From Anisus vortex (taxonomy: Eukaryota > Mollusca > Gastropoda > Planorbidae): a stretch of 64,000 bases of DNA. Location: contig OX421503.1 in the NCBI GenBank assembly GCA_949126835.1, positions 6,349,457-6,413,456 on the forward strand, written 5' to 3'. Both the position numbers and the translations under genes were made by a program. Shown in pieces: positions 20,440-32,324 of the stretch (position 1 is the first letter of the stretch; each line of letters starts with the position of its first letter). The notes under the pieces were generated by a model. It saw nothing but the letters and a program-made list of their open reading frames with translations, was not told the DNA's origin and searched no databases.

Positions 20440-21300
20440 TCTTCTTCTTCTTCGCCATTATCAACTCCTAGTGGAGCATAGGCCATCAACAATCTCTTTC
20501 CATGTCCTCCTGTCTCTGGTTCTCTTCTCTAACTCCTTCCAAGTTCTCCCGATCACCTGCACATCCTTTGCTACTTCCGGCCGCCAGGTGTTCTTTGGTC
20601 TACCTCTTCGTCTTGCACCCTGGGGATTCCACGAAAGAGCTTGTCTAGTACAAGTTTTCGTTGGTTTCCTCAATGTGTGGCCTATCCATCTCCATCTCCT
20701 TTTTTGTATTTCTTGTTCTACTGGAATATGTGCTGTCCTTTCCCATACAGTTGCATTTGTAATTTTGTTATACCATTTGATATCCATTATTCTACGTAGA
20801 CAGTCATTCACAAAAGTTTGTAGTTTGTTTAAATCCCCCTTTGTTAATCTCCAACTTTCCGAGCCATACAGTAAGACAGATTTTACGTTGGAATTGAAGA
20901 TTCTTAATTTAGTTTTGGTTCTAATTTGTTTTGTTTTCCAGATATTTTTTAGCATAGCAAAGGCTCCTCTTGCTTTTTGTATTTTTACTTTAATATCTGT
21001 TCCAGATCCCCCTTCCTTGTCAACTATACTTCCTAGATTTGTGAAGTTGTCTACTTCTTCCAGCATCCTTCCTCCTACTTCCACTGCATCAGTACTTTTG
21101 GAGTTTATTCTCATTATCTTGAACTTTCTATCATTTATTTTAAGTCCTAGCTGTTGTGCCTATAAATCTAGTATTGCAGTTTTTTCTTGCATTTGCTTCT
21201 GACTTTGAGCTAATAGGGCTCTGTCATCTGCAAAGTCTAGATCTTCAAGCTGTTTAAACAGGGTCCATTGGATTCCATTTTTTTCTGTTTTCTGTAGTAT
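20440..21300 (-). mobile_element. 5'-truncated RTE-like LINE
   Basis: Minus-strand reading starts with LDFADDRALLAQSQKQMQ (the RT YxDD region, about 21235) and is stopped once near 21161. It then has an open frame of 217 codons from 21114: NLGSIVDKEGGSGTDIKVK, KARGAFAMLKNIWK, LLYGSESW and RRRGRPKNTW. It ends in a GAAGAAGAAG tail at about 20445-20455. These are the usual C-terminal hallmarks of RTE/BovB-type LINEs. It interrupts the last intron of gene A. Confidence 0.85.
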
Positions 21301-21552
21301 CGTTAATCGTTGTCAATATCGTTTAATTATGAACCTTTTCTGATTTTTTTGATTTTTTTATTTTTTGATTTTTTTTAATTTTAATGTTTTTTGAAGTTAA
21401 TAAGTCAACTTTTTTTTTTACTGAAATAATGTTTAATGACATTTTGTTTCTCTATACACAATATATTTTATTGTGTTACAAACTTAACTTCTTTGCAACA
21501 ATGTCAATGTTGGTTTAACTTGATTGGCAATCGATTTTCCTTTTTTTTACAG

Positions 21553-21630
21553 AATCTGCTGAGTAAAGAAAAGCTATTGATGACGACAAATAACTTTAAG
21601 AAATCGTTGTTGAAATCAATCAAGTTCTAA
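21553..21630 (+). CDS. Gene A last exon, lysine-rich tail
   Basis: After a strong acceptor (TTTTTTTTACAG, ending 21552) a phase-0 frame of 25 codons ends with TAA at 21628-21630. It starts NLLSKEKLL and ends NNFKKSLLKSIKF. With six lysines and one glutamate it is strongly basic, and the second half could fold as an amphipathic helix. This contrasts with the acidic middle exons. A poly(A) signal follows 61 bp later. Phase and context fit it as the final coding exon of gene A. The order signal, acidic repeats, basic tail is the layout of many host-defence and venom peptide precursors. No homologue is recognised and no transcript evidence is available. Confidence 0.6.
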   Translation, partial: NLLSKEKLLMTTNNFKKSLLKSIKF

Positions 21631-21691
21631 AGAAGTGTGGTCATTTATTTAAGATTACATAGTCGATATTTTTAATTATTCTTAACGATCA

Positions 21692-21697
21692 AATAAA
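21692..21697 (+). terminator. Poly(A) signal of gene A
   Basis: AATAAA 61 bp after the stop of the lysine-rich exon, with T/A-rich DNA downstream. Confidence 0.55.
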
Positions 21698-21985
21698 CAA
21701 TAACAACACATTTTACAGCATTACATTTGTCAATTATCGCGGAAATGTTTAAACAAGAAAATATTATCACGGTGCAATTTAATATTTAAATCTATTTCAT
21801 GGGTAATAAAAAATATCAATAAAAAATTAGTGTAACATTTTATATTGTTGTTCTTTTTTTCCTTCCATTATTCAACATAAATATTTATTATGTTGTATTC
21901 GTGTTATTTACATACGTATTGTATAATTAAATTTGGCTTTAAGATGATTTGGTCTTCTAAATTGCTCATGTTTAGACTATGTGAA

Positions 21986-22203
21986 GCCGGCTGGCCCAGC
22001 GGTTAGTTCACCGAAATGTCAACCGAAAACCAACTGACACTTCGCGGGTTCTACCCCTGCCACCGACGGATCCCTGTCGCCCTGCAGGAGTTTTGGGCCT
22101 GTAAACGTATTGGCTCCAGTAGGCAGCATTGTTTTTAAAGCGCATAGAACTGTTCCCAACGGGATATGCGCTATATAAGTCGTATTTTATTATTATTATT
22201 ATT
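21986..22203 (+). repeat. tRNA-derived SINE with (ATT)n tail
   Basis: The head GCCGGCTGGCCCAGCGGTTA with a degraded B box (GGGTTCTACCCC) is followed by a body containing CCCAACGGGATATGCGCTAT and a terminal ATT repeat. It is different from the SINE at 865. Confidence 0.75.
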
Positions 22204-22228
22204 CATACAAAAACGCATTTCATTTTAG

Positions 22229-22303
22229 AAAAACCAAATAGATGCTGAAGTTAATCAAATATTTAAATATGAAAACAAATTTAGTAACAAATATGAATTA
22301 TGA
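22229..22303 (+). CDS. Possible alternative last exon of gene A
   Basis: Acceptor TTTCATTTTAG, then a phase-0 frame of 24 codons starting KNQIDAEVNQI and ending in TGA. The start resembles the array exons (RNAIDGLVDVD), and AATAAA follows at 22373. It could be an alternative 3' end, a remnant of a further unit, or chance. Confidence 0.35.
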   Translation, partial: KNQIDAEVNQIFKYENKFSNKYEL

Positions 22304-22379
22304 CATTTAGTAATAATGGAAAACAATCACGCAAACTTATCTTGTTTGTCTGTCTGTAATTCTCCTCTCACCAATAAAA

Positions 22380-23236
22380 GACACGTTAACATACGCAGAA
22401 ACTCTAAATTTTGCAGCATGTATGTTATTTGTAAGGGGAGACATACAAAACATACTGCAAAAATAATAAACAACGTGCACTTTTACTAAAGTGAGTTAAA
22501 TTAAATAAAAAAAAGAACAATTACTCCAAACGGAAGCACCTTCTACACATAAGATTTGTGCATCCAAGGAAAAAATAAGATATACCGCCTGATCTATATT
22601 TAGATTGTGTTATGTTTTTCTTGCGCAGCAAGTAACGCTATCCTAAACTTGCCTTTAAGACTACTGTTGCTGTATAAAACAATATATTTTAATTTTAATT
22701 TGAGATCTAGGCGTATACATAGCAGACGCTTCTTCTATAAATTGATTATACTACAATTCTACAAGGAAAGTAATGAAACAAAGAATTTAAATAAAAATCT
22801 ATACAGTTACTTTTACACAAACATTGTTTAAAAGTTTCAATTTAACTGTGATATTTATATGTGATTTAAATTATCCGACAACTGCTGACAAATGGAATGG
22901 CCATATTTTATAATGTTCCATTGTTAAAATTATAGTATATTAAAGCGGATGTCTATAAGTCCAAGTTTGATTGGATATTCCGAATCAGAAGATTTCGAGT
23001 CATCAAAAAGCAGAAATATTAATGCAAGCGGTCCATATTATTATAGTCTTTGATGCGTCCTTTTACATTTAAATTTGTACTACTTAAAAAAAAAATGATT
23101 GGCAACAGTTTGGTTATCTTTGTTTGCTAAGGCAGCCATGTTCATGCCCAGAAGGAAGAAAAACTTCTTTTAGATTGCGTAATGAATAAGAAACAAGTTT
23201 TTTCTTTTTAATTTTTGTAAACTATTGTTGTATTTG
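22380..23236. other. AT-rich stretch, nothing recognised
   Basis: No gene, repeat partner or RNA seen. Confidence 0.4.
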
Positions 23237-23672
23237 TGTAACGACTGTTAATGTTGGTCAGTAGACCGTGACCGGTCATTGCGACCAGGACTGTGTTGGG
23301 CACAGTCGTTTGACCAGTTTTATACAAACACGGGTAATGAGAAGGGGAGAGAGAGGAGAGGAGAAAAAAAACAAGAGCGTGTGTGTAATACCGAGTGGAC
23401 AAGGGGTCGCTAGAGATATATTTTTATGAAGTTTGTAGGCATGTATTTTTTGATAGAGTCATGAAGAGATTGTGTATGAGATACTTCGAATTATTGGATT
23501 GAATGTTACTAAGTGTTAACAACGACTTTTATAACTATATTGTGTGTAGTAAATAAACTATATATATATATGTCTACAAGCTGAGTTGTTCTATATATAT
23601 ATGAAGTAGGACATTTAAGTACATCCCAGGGTTAGGAGCTATCGCTGACAAGAGGAGATAATATCGGTTACA
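23237..23672. repeat. Probable solo LTR of an unrelated element
   Basis: Bounded by TGTAACG and GGTTACA, a TG...CA inverted pair typical of gypsy LTRs. It has an AATAAA at about 23550, a GA-rich patch and TA repeats inside. No matching copy or target duplication was found, so boundaries are tentative. Confidence 0.4.
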
Positions 23673-23974
23673 CAACACATGAGGATGTTACAATTTGAAA
23701 GTTACATTTTCGAATTCTTTAGACTTAATGAATATTCGACTTGTAAGATTGCAGACATTTCTTCTAGATATAAGCCTATTTCGTCAACTAGACCCAAAAC
23801 TCAAGCTGGGAGGCAGAAATTGGTCAGCTTATTAATATTCAAATGTAAACGAGCTATTAACACTTTTTGTCCAACTATATCTCGATATAGTTTGTTATGT
23901 ATTCAAACATTATGTCATTTTAGTATTAGTTAACAATCATATTGAAGCTAAAAATGAAAAAGAAACAATTGATC

Positions 23975-24065
23975 CAAGCGTCTTGTGGGGCTAATTAGTA
24001 GGTCCTGCGCTTAGTTCACCGAACTGTAAAAAAAACGGTCCGGGTTCTAGCCCTGATAAACAGCT
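23975..24065 (+). repeat. tRNA-like SINE head, degraded
   Basis: GGGGCTAATTAGTAGG with CTTAGTTCACCGAACTG, then a weak B box (GGGTTCTAGCCC). The TTAGTTCACCGAA word is shared with the SINE at 21986. Confidence 0.4.
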
Positions 24066-24189
24066 TGCTGACAGTATTCTTGTGATTAGTAAGACCGTTG
24101 AACAATGTGCAAATAACTGTGGTCACAACATCTTAAGATCGCTGCTTTTTTTTTGCCCTAAACATCATACAAGACAAAAATATCATTTA

Positions 24190-24425
24190 TGATTCAGCTA
24201 TTGTATCAGTCAGCCAGAAAATACATTAGCTGACTCCTAAATGATACTTTTTACTTGTATGATAAATGGTATTGATAGTGTGCCTGCATGTCTACTGTGC
24301 TTTAGTACAAATGGTTCTTAAATTTTGTTTAAGTACCAGTAGGCTATGCTGAAAATGGAATATGTGTAATCAAGTCAAATTTTCATTTTTTTGCATCAAT
24401 AAAGTAGTCTTATATTATCGTATCT
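24190..24425 (+). repeat. LINE/SINE 3' tail
   Basis: Reverse-complement partner of 18013-18185, ending CAATAAAGTAGTCTTAT and a TATCGTATCTTA tail. Confidence 0.6.
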
Positions 24426-25950
24426 TAATTCTAAAATTATATTTATTAACTTATTTAAACAAAATATATATTATGTTATGTTATTCTATTGTGTTTTTTT
24501 TATAGTAAAGCAAATATTTGAAGACGTAGATCAATATTATTTACTTAAAAAGATGTAAAGCCCATGATCACTAAAGAACAAAACACGTTTACTATGCTCA
24601 TATCAGTGTTTGTTTTTAAAAAGAAACCAATCTAATAATAGTTAAAATTGAATTTATATTGCATTTGTGAGATAACCGATGACTTATGTTTTAAGGTCTG
24701 CAATACATACCCAAAGTGTAAAATAAGCAAACACTAACTAGTAGAAAAAAAACTAAAATCAAAAACCTTAATATAATATAATGAAATTTCATGATTGTTG
24801 TTCAATAAGTATACACACAAATATGCAGGGAAATAACGCACTAAACACAATTTTGAGAAAAACGCGCAATTCTTACAAACATTGCTTTAAAATATTTTTA
24901 TTTGAATAGCTAATTTCTAATAATGTAATAATATTTTTTTCCACATTCAGGTAATGTTAACCTGTTTATTGATATATTCTATTAATGTTATTTAAAATAT
25001 GGTAAAAAACATTTACTTGATGAATCGATATATTATAACAATTTCACATTTAATTGCATATTGAATTATATCAGCCACATAGATCCGAAAATATTTAAGA
25101 GATAAAGAAAAGAAATAAACAAAAACCATATTTTTATAACATTTAGGAAAAACAAATTAGTAGCTGCCCTATCTTAAATAGTGAAATAGTAATACAGTAG
25201 AAATATAGTAATACACTATTTTTAGTATAGACATGTCACTATGTTTTACAGACAACGATCAATAATTCTTGACCAAAGGTCATACGTGGTTGCACAAATA
25301 AATAATTATACATTTATTTGGCGTTAAAAACAATATTTTCTAATATTTTTTTTTTATAGCAGAAAGCTTAGTTTGAGTCAAAACATTTAAATAAAAAAAA
25401 AATAGTATCACAATACATGTCTAAATATGTTTTAGCAGTAGAAATAAACGAACAAGTACACACAAGATTTATGCACTAAATACATTTAAACAGTTCACAT
25501 TTTAAAACAAAATGTTATATGTAATTTAAGTTCTCCTTGTTTTTCTAAAATGTTTTTAACTCTGGCATTTTTTACACAACTCAAATAACCCAGTTTTAAG
25601 CACAACATGTATTTTTATCATTCAGCTGTGGCCCACATACAATTTTTTTCATTTTTTAACATGTGGGTACGAAATGGAACATGCTCAATATCACACAGCA
25701 AAGACAATCTTTTAAGATCATACTAACATTAACGTCAAACTTCTCCTATTATAGATTAGCTATTAGGCCTACGTAGCTATGCTATTCAGTACATAAGGTT
25801 CATTGTGTATGACAGTGGTTCCCAAATCGTCGTTATGGTAGAACGTATTGAGCTCTGTGACACTTAGACAAATTTCTTTAGATAGTCATTCTCCGTAGTT
25901 GTGTTATTGAATATGGTATGCATGCAATGTGAATTAATAGTTTTATCAAT
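24426..25950. other. AT-rich stretch, nothing firm
   Basis: No gene is seen. A CAGTGGTTCCCAAATCG word at 25813 resembles a hAT terminal repeat but has no partner. Confidence 0.4.
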
Positions 25951-26653
25951 TGTCATATATATTGTTTTTCCAAGAATTGGAACACGCAATGTTTATTCTT
26001 CTTCCCCCTCTTTTTCTCATTAAAACAGGATTTTGTGGGCGGGGCTTAGGCTTCCGATTGCCTGACGTTTAGTGGGAAGACAAATGATTCTACTTAATGT
26101 TGGGATTCTGTGTTGATCTCAAATTTTCAGGGTCTGGGAACGACTCATTATTTAATAGGGGAAGTTCCTATCGTTTTGTTATGAGTTTTGTAATGATGCC
26201 ATGATTTTCACCCCTACTGGTAATGGGTCTGTCCCTTGCACCACTCGGATGGTATTTAATGATTTGTTTTGTCTGAAAGACAGAGAGTTTCAAAATATGT
26301 TCCTTTGAGAACGTTTGTGTTTGCACTATTTTATTTTAACTCTACATAATAGATATATTGTATATATTGAACATATCACCTGAATTAAACTATCAACAAC
26401 AGTTACACTGAAGCTTCCTTGTCAAGTTACTATTCTATTGTGTTGTATACATTACTATAAGATTTATCTACTACTCTAATGTCCAAGAAAGGAAATGTTG
26501 GAACACAAATACTGAGTTTGTGCCCAGGACTATAAGAAGAGTTCGTGTAATACTGAAACATAAATAATAATAATTAAAGTCTCCCCTAGGACTAACGAGA
26601 ATTATCAGCAAGATCTACACATTTCTGGCCACAAGGGGATTGTGGACGTAACA
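25951..26653 (+). repeat. Solo LTR, family 1, with 4-bp target duplication
   Basis: 703 bp, plus orientation, starting TGTCATATATATTG and ending GGACGTAACA. It is flanked by CAAT on both sides (25947-25950 and 26654-26657), a 4-bp target duplication. It is diverged from the young LTRs and has a small insertion near 26020. It is the only family-1 LTR here with a resolvable target site, and it shows that insertion does not require (TA)n. Confidence 0.88.
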
Positions 26654-26944
26654 CAATGAATGAATGTATGAAAAATCTAAACACATGTTTTTGGTCAACT
26701 TCTACTAACTTTTTGGTCGTTGAATTTATAAAACTCAATTGACAATATTTGATGTAAAATGCATATATGTCTCTAACGATAGCTTCGTAAGATAAATACA
26801 ATATCACTTAACGAAACTGTATACAATTAGAATGCCCTTGTCTACAAAATAGTCTGAAAACGGCCGTCACCAGGAGCGATGGTTATTTTAACTTGTGGGT
26901 TTTGATTGCCATACGAGAATAAAATTAAATGATTAATTAATAAA

Positions 26945-27035
26945 TATGCAAGACTAGACTCGAACCACGGATGAGCGTAGGACGCAAAAATCTTCATTAC
27001 AGAAGGAGCGTCTGTAATGTATAAGATAAGATAAG
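26945..27035 (+). repeat. 3' tail of jockey/CR1-like LINE
   Basis: Matches the end of the LINE at 15508-17060: ATGCAAGACTAGACTCG, ACCACGGATGAGCG, GTAATGTATAAGATAAG. Confidence 0.75.
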
Positions 27036-27249
27036 AAAGCCGTTTATCGTATTTTCTGAGAAGGTCATAAATATGACACATGTTTAAAATAACCCAAAAA
27101 TTCATAGTAGCTCTAATATCTGCGTTACTAGTCCAATAAACATGGTAATTTAATTGTTTACTCATTTAATTTTTTAATTTTCATTTAATCTTTAAAATGT
27201 AATGGTAATAAATTCACCTTCATTCTATATTACTATTACATAAACATCC

Positions 27250-27890
27250 GATACATTTTTCCAACTATTCAAGCTATACATGTTTTTTTTATATATAGAA
27301 AAAGAATCGTTTCTATAGACTTAGTATTCAAGTTTGGGAAAAAAGCTGTACACATTTGAGCATTCGGTTTAAAAAATAAAATAATAACTGTTAAGTGTCT
27401 GAATAACTTATTAGTTAAACTTGTAAGAGCAAGGATTTTACAGAAATTTAACAACATTATCTTTCTAAAATCTTCATTGCTTAAAAAGTTCGCATTCCGC
27501 CCTTCCAAATGTATATCTATATCTGTTATTGCCTTTGTTAACATATAATACAATAATAGTAAATTATTATGCTGTTCCCTGTTTCGGCTATAATGGCACA
27601 TTCTTGTAGGTTAGATGTGTTTCTTGTTACAGCTTTTACACATATTGCTGGACAAAAATACACAATGAGTTAGATGAGAAACAGATGTCTGAATATTTAT
27701 AAATATATTTTATTAAGATATAAGTGAACAGAACGTTTGATCTAAATACTTGCGCAGGAAAATTTCTGAGAAGCCCTTGAATACATGTTGGATCAAACAT
27801 GGTAAAATGTATATAAGCCAATTATGACGATCTTATAACCAATTATTTCCAAGCCTTTATTTCGGAATTGAAACTGTATCAGGCAAGTAT
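27250..27890 (+). repeat. Third copy of the peptide-gene promoter block
   Basis: Aligns in order with 61550-62130 and with the gene A promoter: AGACTTAGTATT, AACAGATGTCTGAAT, GAACGTTTGATC, TATATAAG, and the leader end. It drives gene C. Confidence 0.7.
27810..27817 (+). promoter_or_regulatory. TATA box of peptide gene C
   Basis: TATATAAG in the same context as gene A (14174). The leader exon would run from about 27840 to 27882 and end at a GC donor (CAG|GCAAGT). Confidence 0.65.
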
Positions 27891-28441
27891 AATTTTAATA
27901 ATGTTTATGCTTTAATAACATATATGTTGACTGTTTCTATTATAATAGCTTTGCAGCGTTGTTTAAATAATTAGCCTTCCTAGGATTTCAGCAACAAAGA
28001 CACACAATCAGAAAATGGTAGTTTATGAAAACAATGATTACTAAAAAAATATTTGGTGCGAACTTTTTCCATTTGTTTGAGTTATTGAGTAGTTTAGAAA
28101 TACCTCTTTTGGCATGTTGTCACCATTGATATACTGGCTCGTGCAAAAATCGCCCGTTATGGTTATTCAACTTAGACATAAATGTCTATTAACTAAAGGA
28201 ATATGAGCCAAAACTGTATATATATATATATAGTGTCCTGTCAGAGAAATTGATCCATATGACCGATGAAGCGTAACTCATCGATATCGTTGGCTACGGA
28301 ATAGTAGGGGATTGTTTGTACAGAGCATATATAATAATCAATTACTTAAAGATCAATAACTGAATGATGTTAAATAAAACAATCGCAGTGTCAAACAAAA
28401 AGTTGTTATGTTTTTATTTTCTACAGAAGAATAAAAAGAAA

Positions 28442-28627
28442 ATGAACACAGTTTCAGTGGTTATTTCGGTTTTATTCATCTTGGCCATTAGTTCTGAAGA
28501 GCTGACAGTGAAGGGAACGCCATCGAATAAATCGGAACAAAAAGTAACAGATTTCATAATAAATTCATCAAATCTGCGGTGGAGACGATTTCGTCTTACG
28601 GACCTTATTGGTAGTGTGGCAAGTTAG
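28442..28627 (+). CDS. Secreted-peptide gene C, 61-residue precursor
   Basis: The exon starts after a good acceptor (TTTTATTTTCTACAG, ending 28426) 15 bp before ATG 28442. An upstream in-frame ATG at 28364 lies in the intron by this model. The product has a signal peptide (MNTVSVVISVLFILAISS), a short acidic-to-neutral spacer (EELTVKGTPSNK, SEQKVTDFII), and a basic aromatic segment NLRWRRFRL before DLIGSVAS and TAG. GTAAGT directly follows the stop, so a 3'-UTR intron is possible. The promoter and leader match genes A and B, but the coding exon does not, suggesting the family swaps its coding part. Function is unknown; a small secreted basic peptide is the best description. Confidence 0.6.
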   Translation: MNTVSVVISVLFILAISSEELTVKGTPSNKSEQKVTDFIINSSNLRWRRFRLTDLIGSVAS

Positions 28628-28634
28628 GTAAGTC

Positions 28635-29590
28635 AGATTGTTGTTTCCTGTGGTGCGTCTCTGGACCTCGTGACCAGCTGTTCATGTGGAGCGTGTCGTG
28701 TTTCTTTGTCAGTTGGCACAGTTCATATGTCAGAGATTAGTAATTTTCTATGTAATGACCTCGGCTAAAATTTACCATTCCTAAAATGCTTGTAGCTTTT
28801 TAAGCGTTTCTGGGTACAGGTAAGTTTATTATGGTTTGTATCTTTTCTTGACTTGGTTTTATGCCGTTAGTTCCAACGTTGTGGCCAAGAAATTCTATTG
28901 ATATTGTATTGCAGATGCATTTGCCAACAGTGAGTGTTAAACCCTTGTCACGAAGCCTTTTGTAATTAAGTTCATTTTGTGAGGAACTGTAACAGAGAAT
29001 GTCATCACTGACGTTTACGACTCCTTTGAGGTTTGTTAAAGCTCGGCGTATGGCATGTTGGAATATTTCGCTTGCTGAGGTTCCCCCCCCCCCCCCAAAA
29101 AAAAAAAAAAGAAAAAAAAAAAAAGAAACTTGTATACAAACTATTTAATGTTGCCTTACTGATATTCGGTTGTCCGAAATAAACATTTGGGAAATCTATG
29201 TTTGTTTGTGGATTTCAATAACAAGTGATCGCTTCGCAAAATTGATCAACACTTTCACCCTTACCTTGTTCGTGTGACAAAGAGTCCACAATGTCATTTA
29301 CTTTGTTCCCCGTGAAGGTCAGCATCAGTGCACGTGTGTAAGAGACATTTATTCCACCGAACAGCACAACCCTCCTGGTTGCAATCGAACGGTTGATAGT
29401 CCGGTAAGCCTATGAAACTCGCCATCGTCGTCGCCAAAAATGTTATATATTGTAAATGTTGGAACAGAAAGAAACACGACACGCTCCGTTGTGAATGATT
29501 GTCTAACTGACGCTTTATTGTTTTTTTCTCGTCCCACGTGATCAGCTGGTCAAGGAGTCCGAGTGATCTAAACAACACACACATACCATG
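28635..29590 (-). mobile_element. Degraded, rearranged Ty3/gypsy element
   Basis: On the minus strand, about 29100-28800 translates as SASEIFQHAIRRALTNLKG, VVNVSDDIL and IEFLGHNVGTNGIKPSQEK. This is the palm of a gypsy RT with the YxDD box as VSDD. Upstream, from about 29450, MASFIGLPDYQPFDCNQEG looks like the start of a Gag. An LTR-like word, GGAGCGTGTCGTGTTTCTTT, is present once on each strand (28690 plus and about 29500 minus), so the remnant is rearranged. A poly-C/poly-A run at 29083-29125 separates the parts. Confidence 0.6.
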
Positions 29591-32324
29591 ACGTAATCAA
29601 CAAAAAACTGATACACTACATGCACCTGTGCGGATCTTTATTGAAAACAGGAAACCCTAAAATACGAACACTTACGTACGCATAAGGGAATGTTCCGTAA
29701 AAGTCATTTATGTAGGAGTGTTTTATAGACGCGGCAGCACTCAGAAGATTTCAGCAGTCATTACCATTGCTTTATTTTGCGCATCATTGCGTCTCACCTA
29801 CCTTTTTTTTGTTCTTTTCTTGAAGAGCCCCACTGTGTTCTTGAAAGGACGTGACTTTTCAGATTTGAAAAGGTTCCAATTTTTATCGTTTAAAATATCC
29901 TACTTTTTTAAAAAGTCTTAAATGGCTCACACTTTTTATTGTTCTAGAAAACGTCCCTTGAAAAAAAAAAAAAATTCTAAAAAAATGCTTCAATTTTTAT
30001 TATTGAAACAGCAAATATATATTTTTTGTTGTTTTTTTCCAGAAAAGAAAAGCCTCAATTTTCGGGAAATCAGTTTAGAGTTGTGATGAATTCGTAACTT
30101 GACTGGAGATATACTGTTTGTAGTTTTGTCTAAGTTTTTGTTTTGTTAATAAAGCAAATAATATTGTTGACAACAGAGTTATTAATTCTTCTATTTGGAG
30201 AGACTTGAGCTCTTTTACATTTACTTTTCTATGTTTTGGTGAATCGGTGAAAACATTTAAAAACAGTTTTACATTAAAACGAGCGCTATTGATTTACACA
30301 TTTATAAGTTTAATTTCTACAATTCAGCAGGACTAATTCAAGAGACAAAATGTATCTAAGTTCTGACTAAATCTTGGGATCTAACATTTGCCTGATGTTA
30401 TATAATTATATTTATATCATCATCATCGATATTGTCATTGATGGGGCGAATTGACTCCTCGGCAGACATAGTCTTTCATTTTTGTATATTGTGATACTAG
30501 GTATACACTAAAGGACAATATATTTACTATTTATCTGATAAAAGACAAATACACGTAAATTCAAGATAAAGAATATGGACATGAGAATACAAAGGAATTA
30601 CAGAACTCTACCAGACACGATATTATCTTACAATAGTTATGACAAATATTAACAGTACAAATCACAATTAACAAAAATGTTGACTCAACTTAAAGACTCT
30701 TTACAGAATTCAAAATAATTCCAACTCTACATTATACTATAGCAATAACCGCCAAGAACAAGAATGTCTGTGTATGTAAAAATAAAAGATAAATTAAAAT
30801 TACACAGTCAAACATACAATTTCGCCCTCCACCGCCCTTTTTTTAACTAAAAATATATACACATACCAGTTTATAACAAAAAACAAAAGCAACATTAGCA
30901 ATAGGTAATAGGTAAGGTATAGGTAAGTAAAAATATACCTATTTCTTACTGTGTCCGACTTGTTCCAAAGCTGGTCCGTAATGTGGATAACGTTTAACAC
31001 TACAATTAAAGTTTAAGTGTTTCTGGTTTCAAGATAGTTAGTCTTCACACAATCAGAGTTTAACAAAGATTACAACTAAATGACTAAAGGAACTGTACCG
31101 GATTCTGTGTTATGGTAAACACCGAGGAAATAACTAATTGCGAGTCGACACATCAGGTAATATCAAAGCAAACAAATATAAAATAAATAGCTGCTTTATT
31201 AGTTTGAAATGTATCTTTCTTTAAAAAAGTTGCAAGCAACATGTCGGACAATGATGTCCTAACTTCATAAAAACATGATAATTATCATGTCGTACGACTA
31301 CGATCAACTTGCTAGGTATCGCCATTAGTGAATATGCCTTTCCGATGACTCTATAAATATGCACATAAAAACTAACGTGGGAATTACTTACAGTAAATAT
31401 GATATTAATTGATCAATCTGATCGATGGCAAGTCCCCCTTGGAGGACTGTAAATAGCACTAAGCAAATCAAAGCAACCATGTAAGTTCAAGCCTACATGG
31501 TGTCGCCATTTCTATTTGGGGCTTGAACTCGTGAAGTTAATATCAAGGCAATTCTGTTCAACTCGTTGCCAACTGTGAATGATAAAATAGTATTTTAAAA
31601 TGTATACAAGTTATAGTGTCCACATTTTAAAATGTACTGGGAATAATCTGTTAACATATGGAAGCGATGTAAGGCTCCAAAATTGTTATAATCGCTGGCA
31701 CCAAATTTTCTATCTTACAGTATTATTTTATTTGTATATTGCGTGGATTATATTTATAACATAGAAGTAGTTAAGTAACATGTAGTATAGTTCAGATGAA
31801 ACGTTTATTTACAGTTACATCGTGTCCGCCAATATCACGAAATCCACAAATAAGCAAAGTACTATCATACAATCCATTAGAACATTGATTTAATAAGTAT
31901 CATTCATTATTACTTGAGCACAATATCTAGCTCCTCAATACATACAATGATTATCACTTGTTTACTTCACTAAGTGTATTACTTTACAAAGTCTACACCT
32001 TAAGACTTGAATAAAGCCTAAGTCCTCATTTAGCTCAGCAGAACTAATCAGAAAAGATAACTTCTCATCTCCTGCATCCAACATATGCTGGCCTCTTGTT
32101 GCAATTTTATCGCCCTTGTTCACTTATGTTCACTTATTCAAAAATCATACTTTCTTGTGTTATTAAATTATTTCCATTTTGAACACCTCAAGACTTTTGT
32201 TAATTAAAAGTAAAACTTCAATCTCTATCTTAAATATGTTACAGTTTAATTAAAAAAAAAGAAAAAGTAATTAAATAACAATGATATTTGTAGAATAAAA
32301 ATATTAAATAGAGAAGCTAAGTAA
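29591..32324. other. AT-rich stretch, nothing recognised
   Basis: Open frames are short with biased composition. No repeat copy, RNA gene or exon array was found. Confidence 0.4.

Noticed and set aside
20393..21202. 269-codon plus-strand frame
   Set aside because: Antisense of the RTE-like LINE, whose minus-strand frame has clear RT C-terminal motifs.
24490..24560. Exon-like FEDVDQYY frame after a TTTTTTTATAG acceptor
   Set aside because: Wrong phase for gene A, in-frame stops in the other phases, and no donor or poly(A) pattern.
29718..29921. 67-codon frame MFYRRGSTQ...
   Set aside because: No domain, no repeat partner, composition like random AT-rich DNA.
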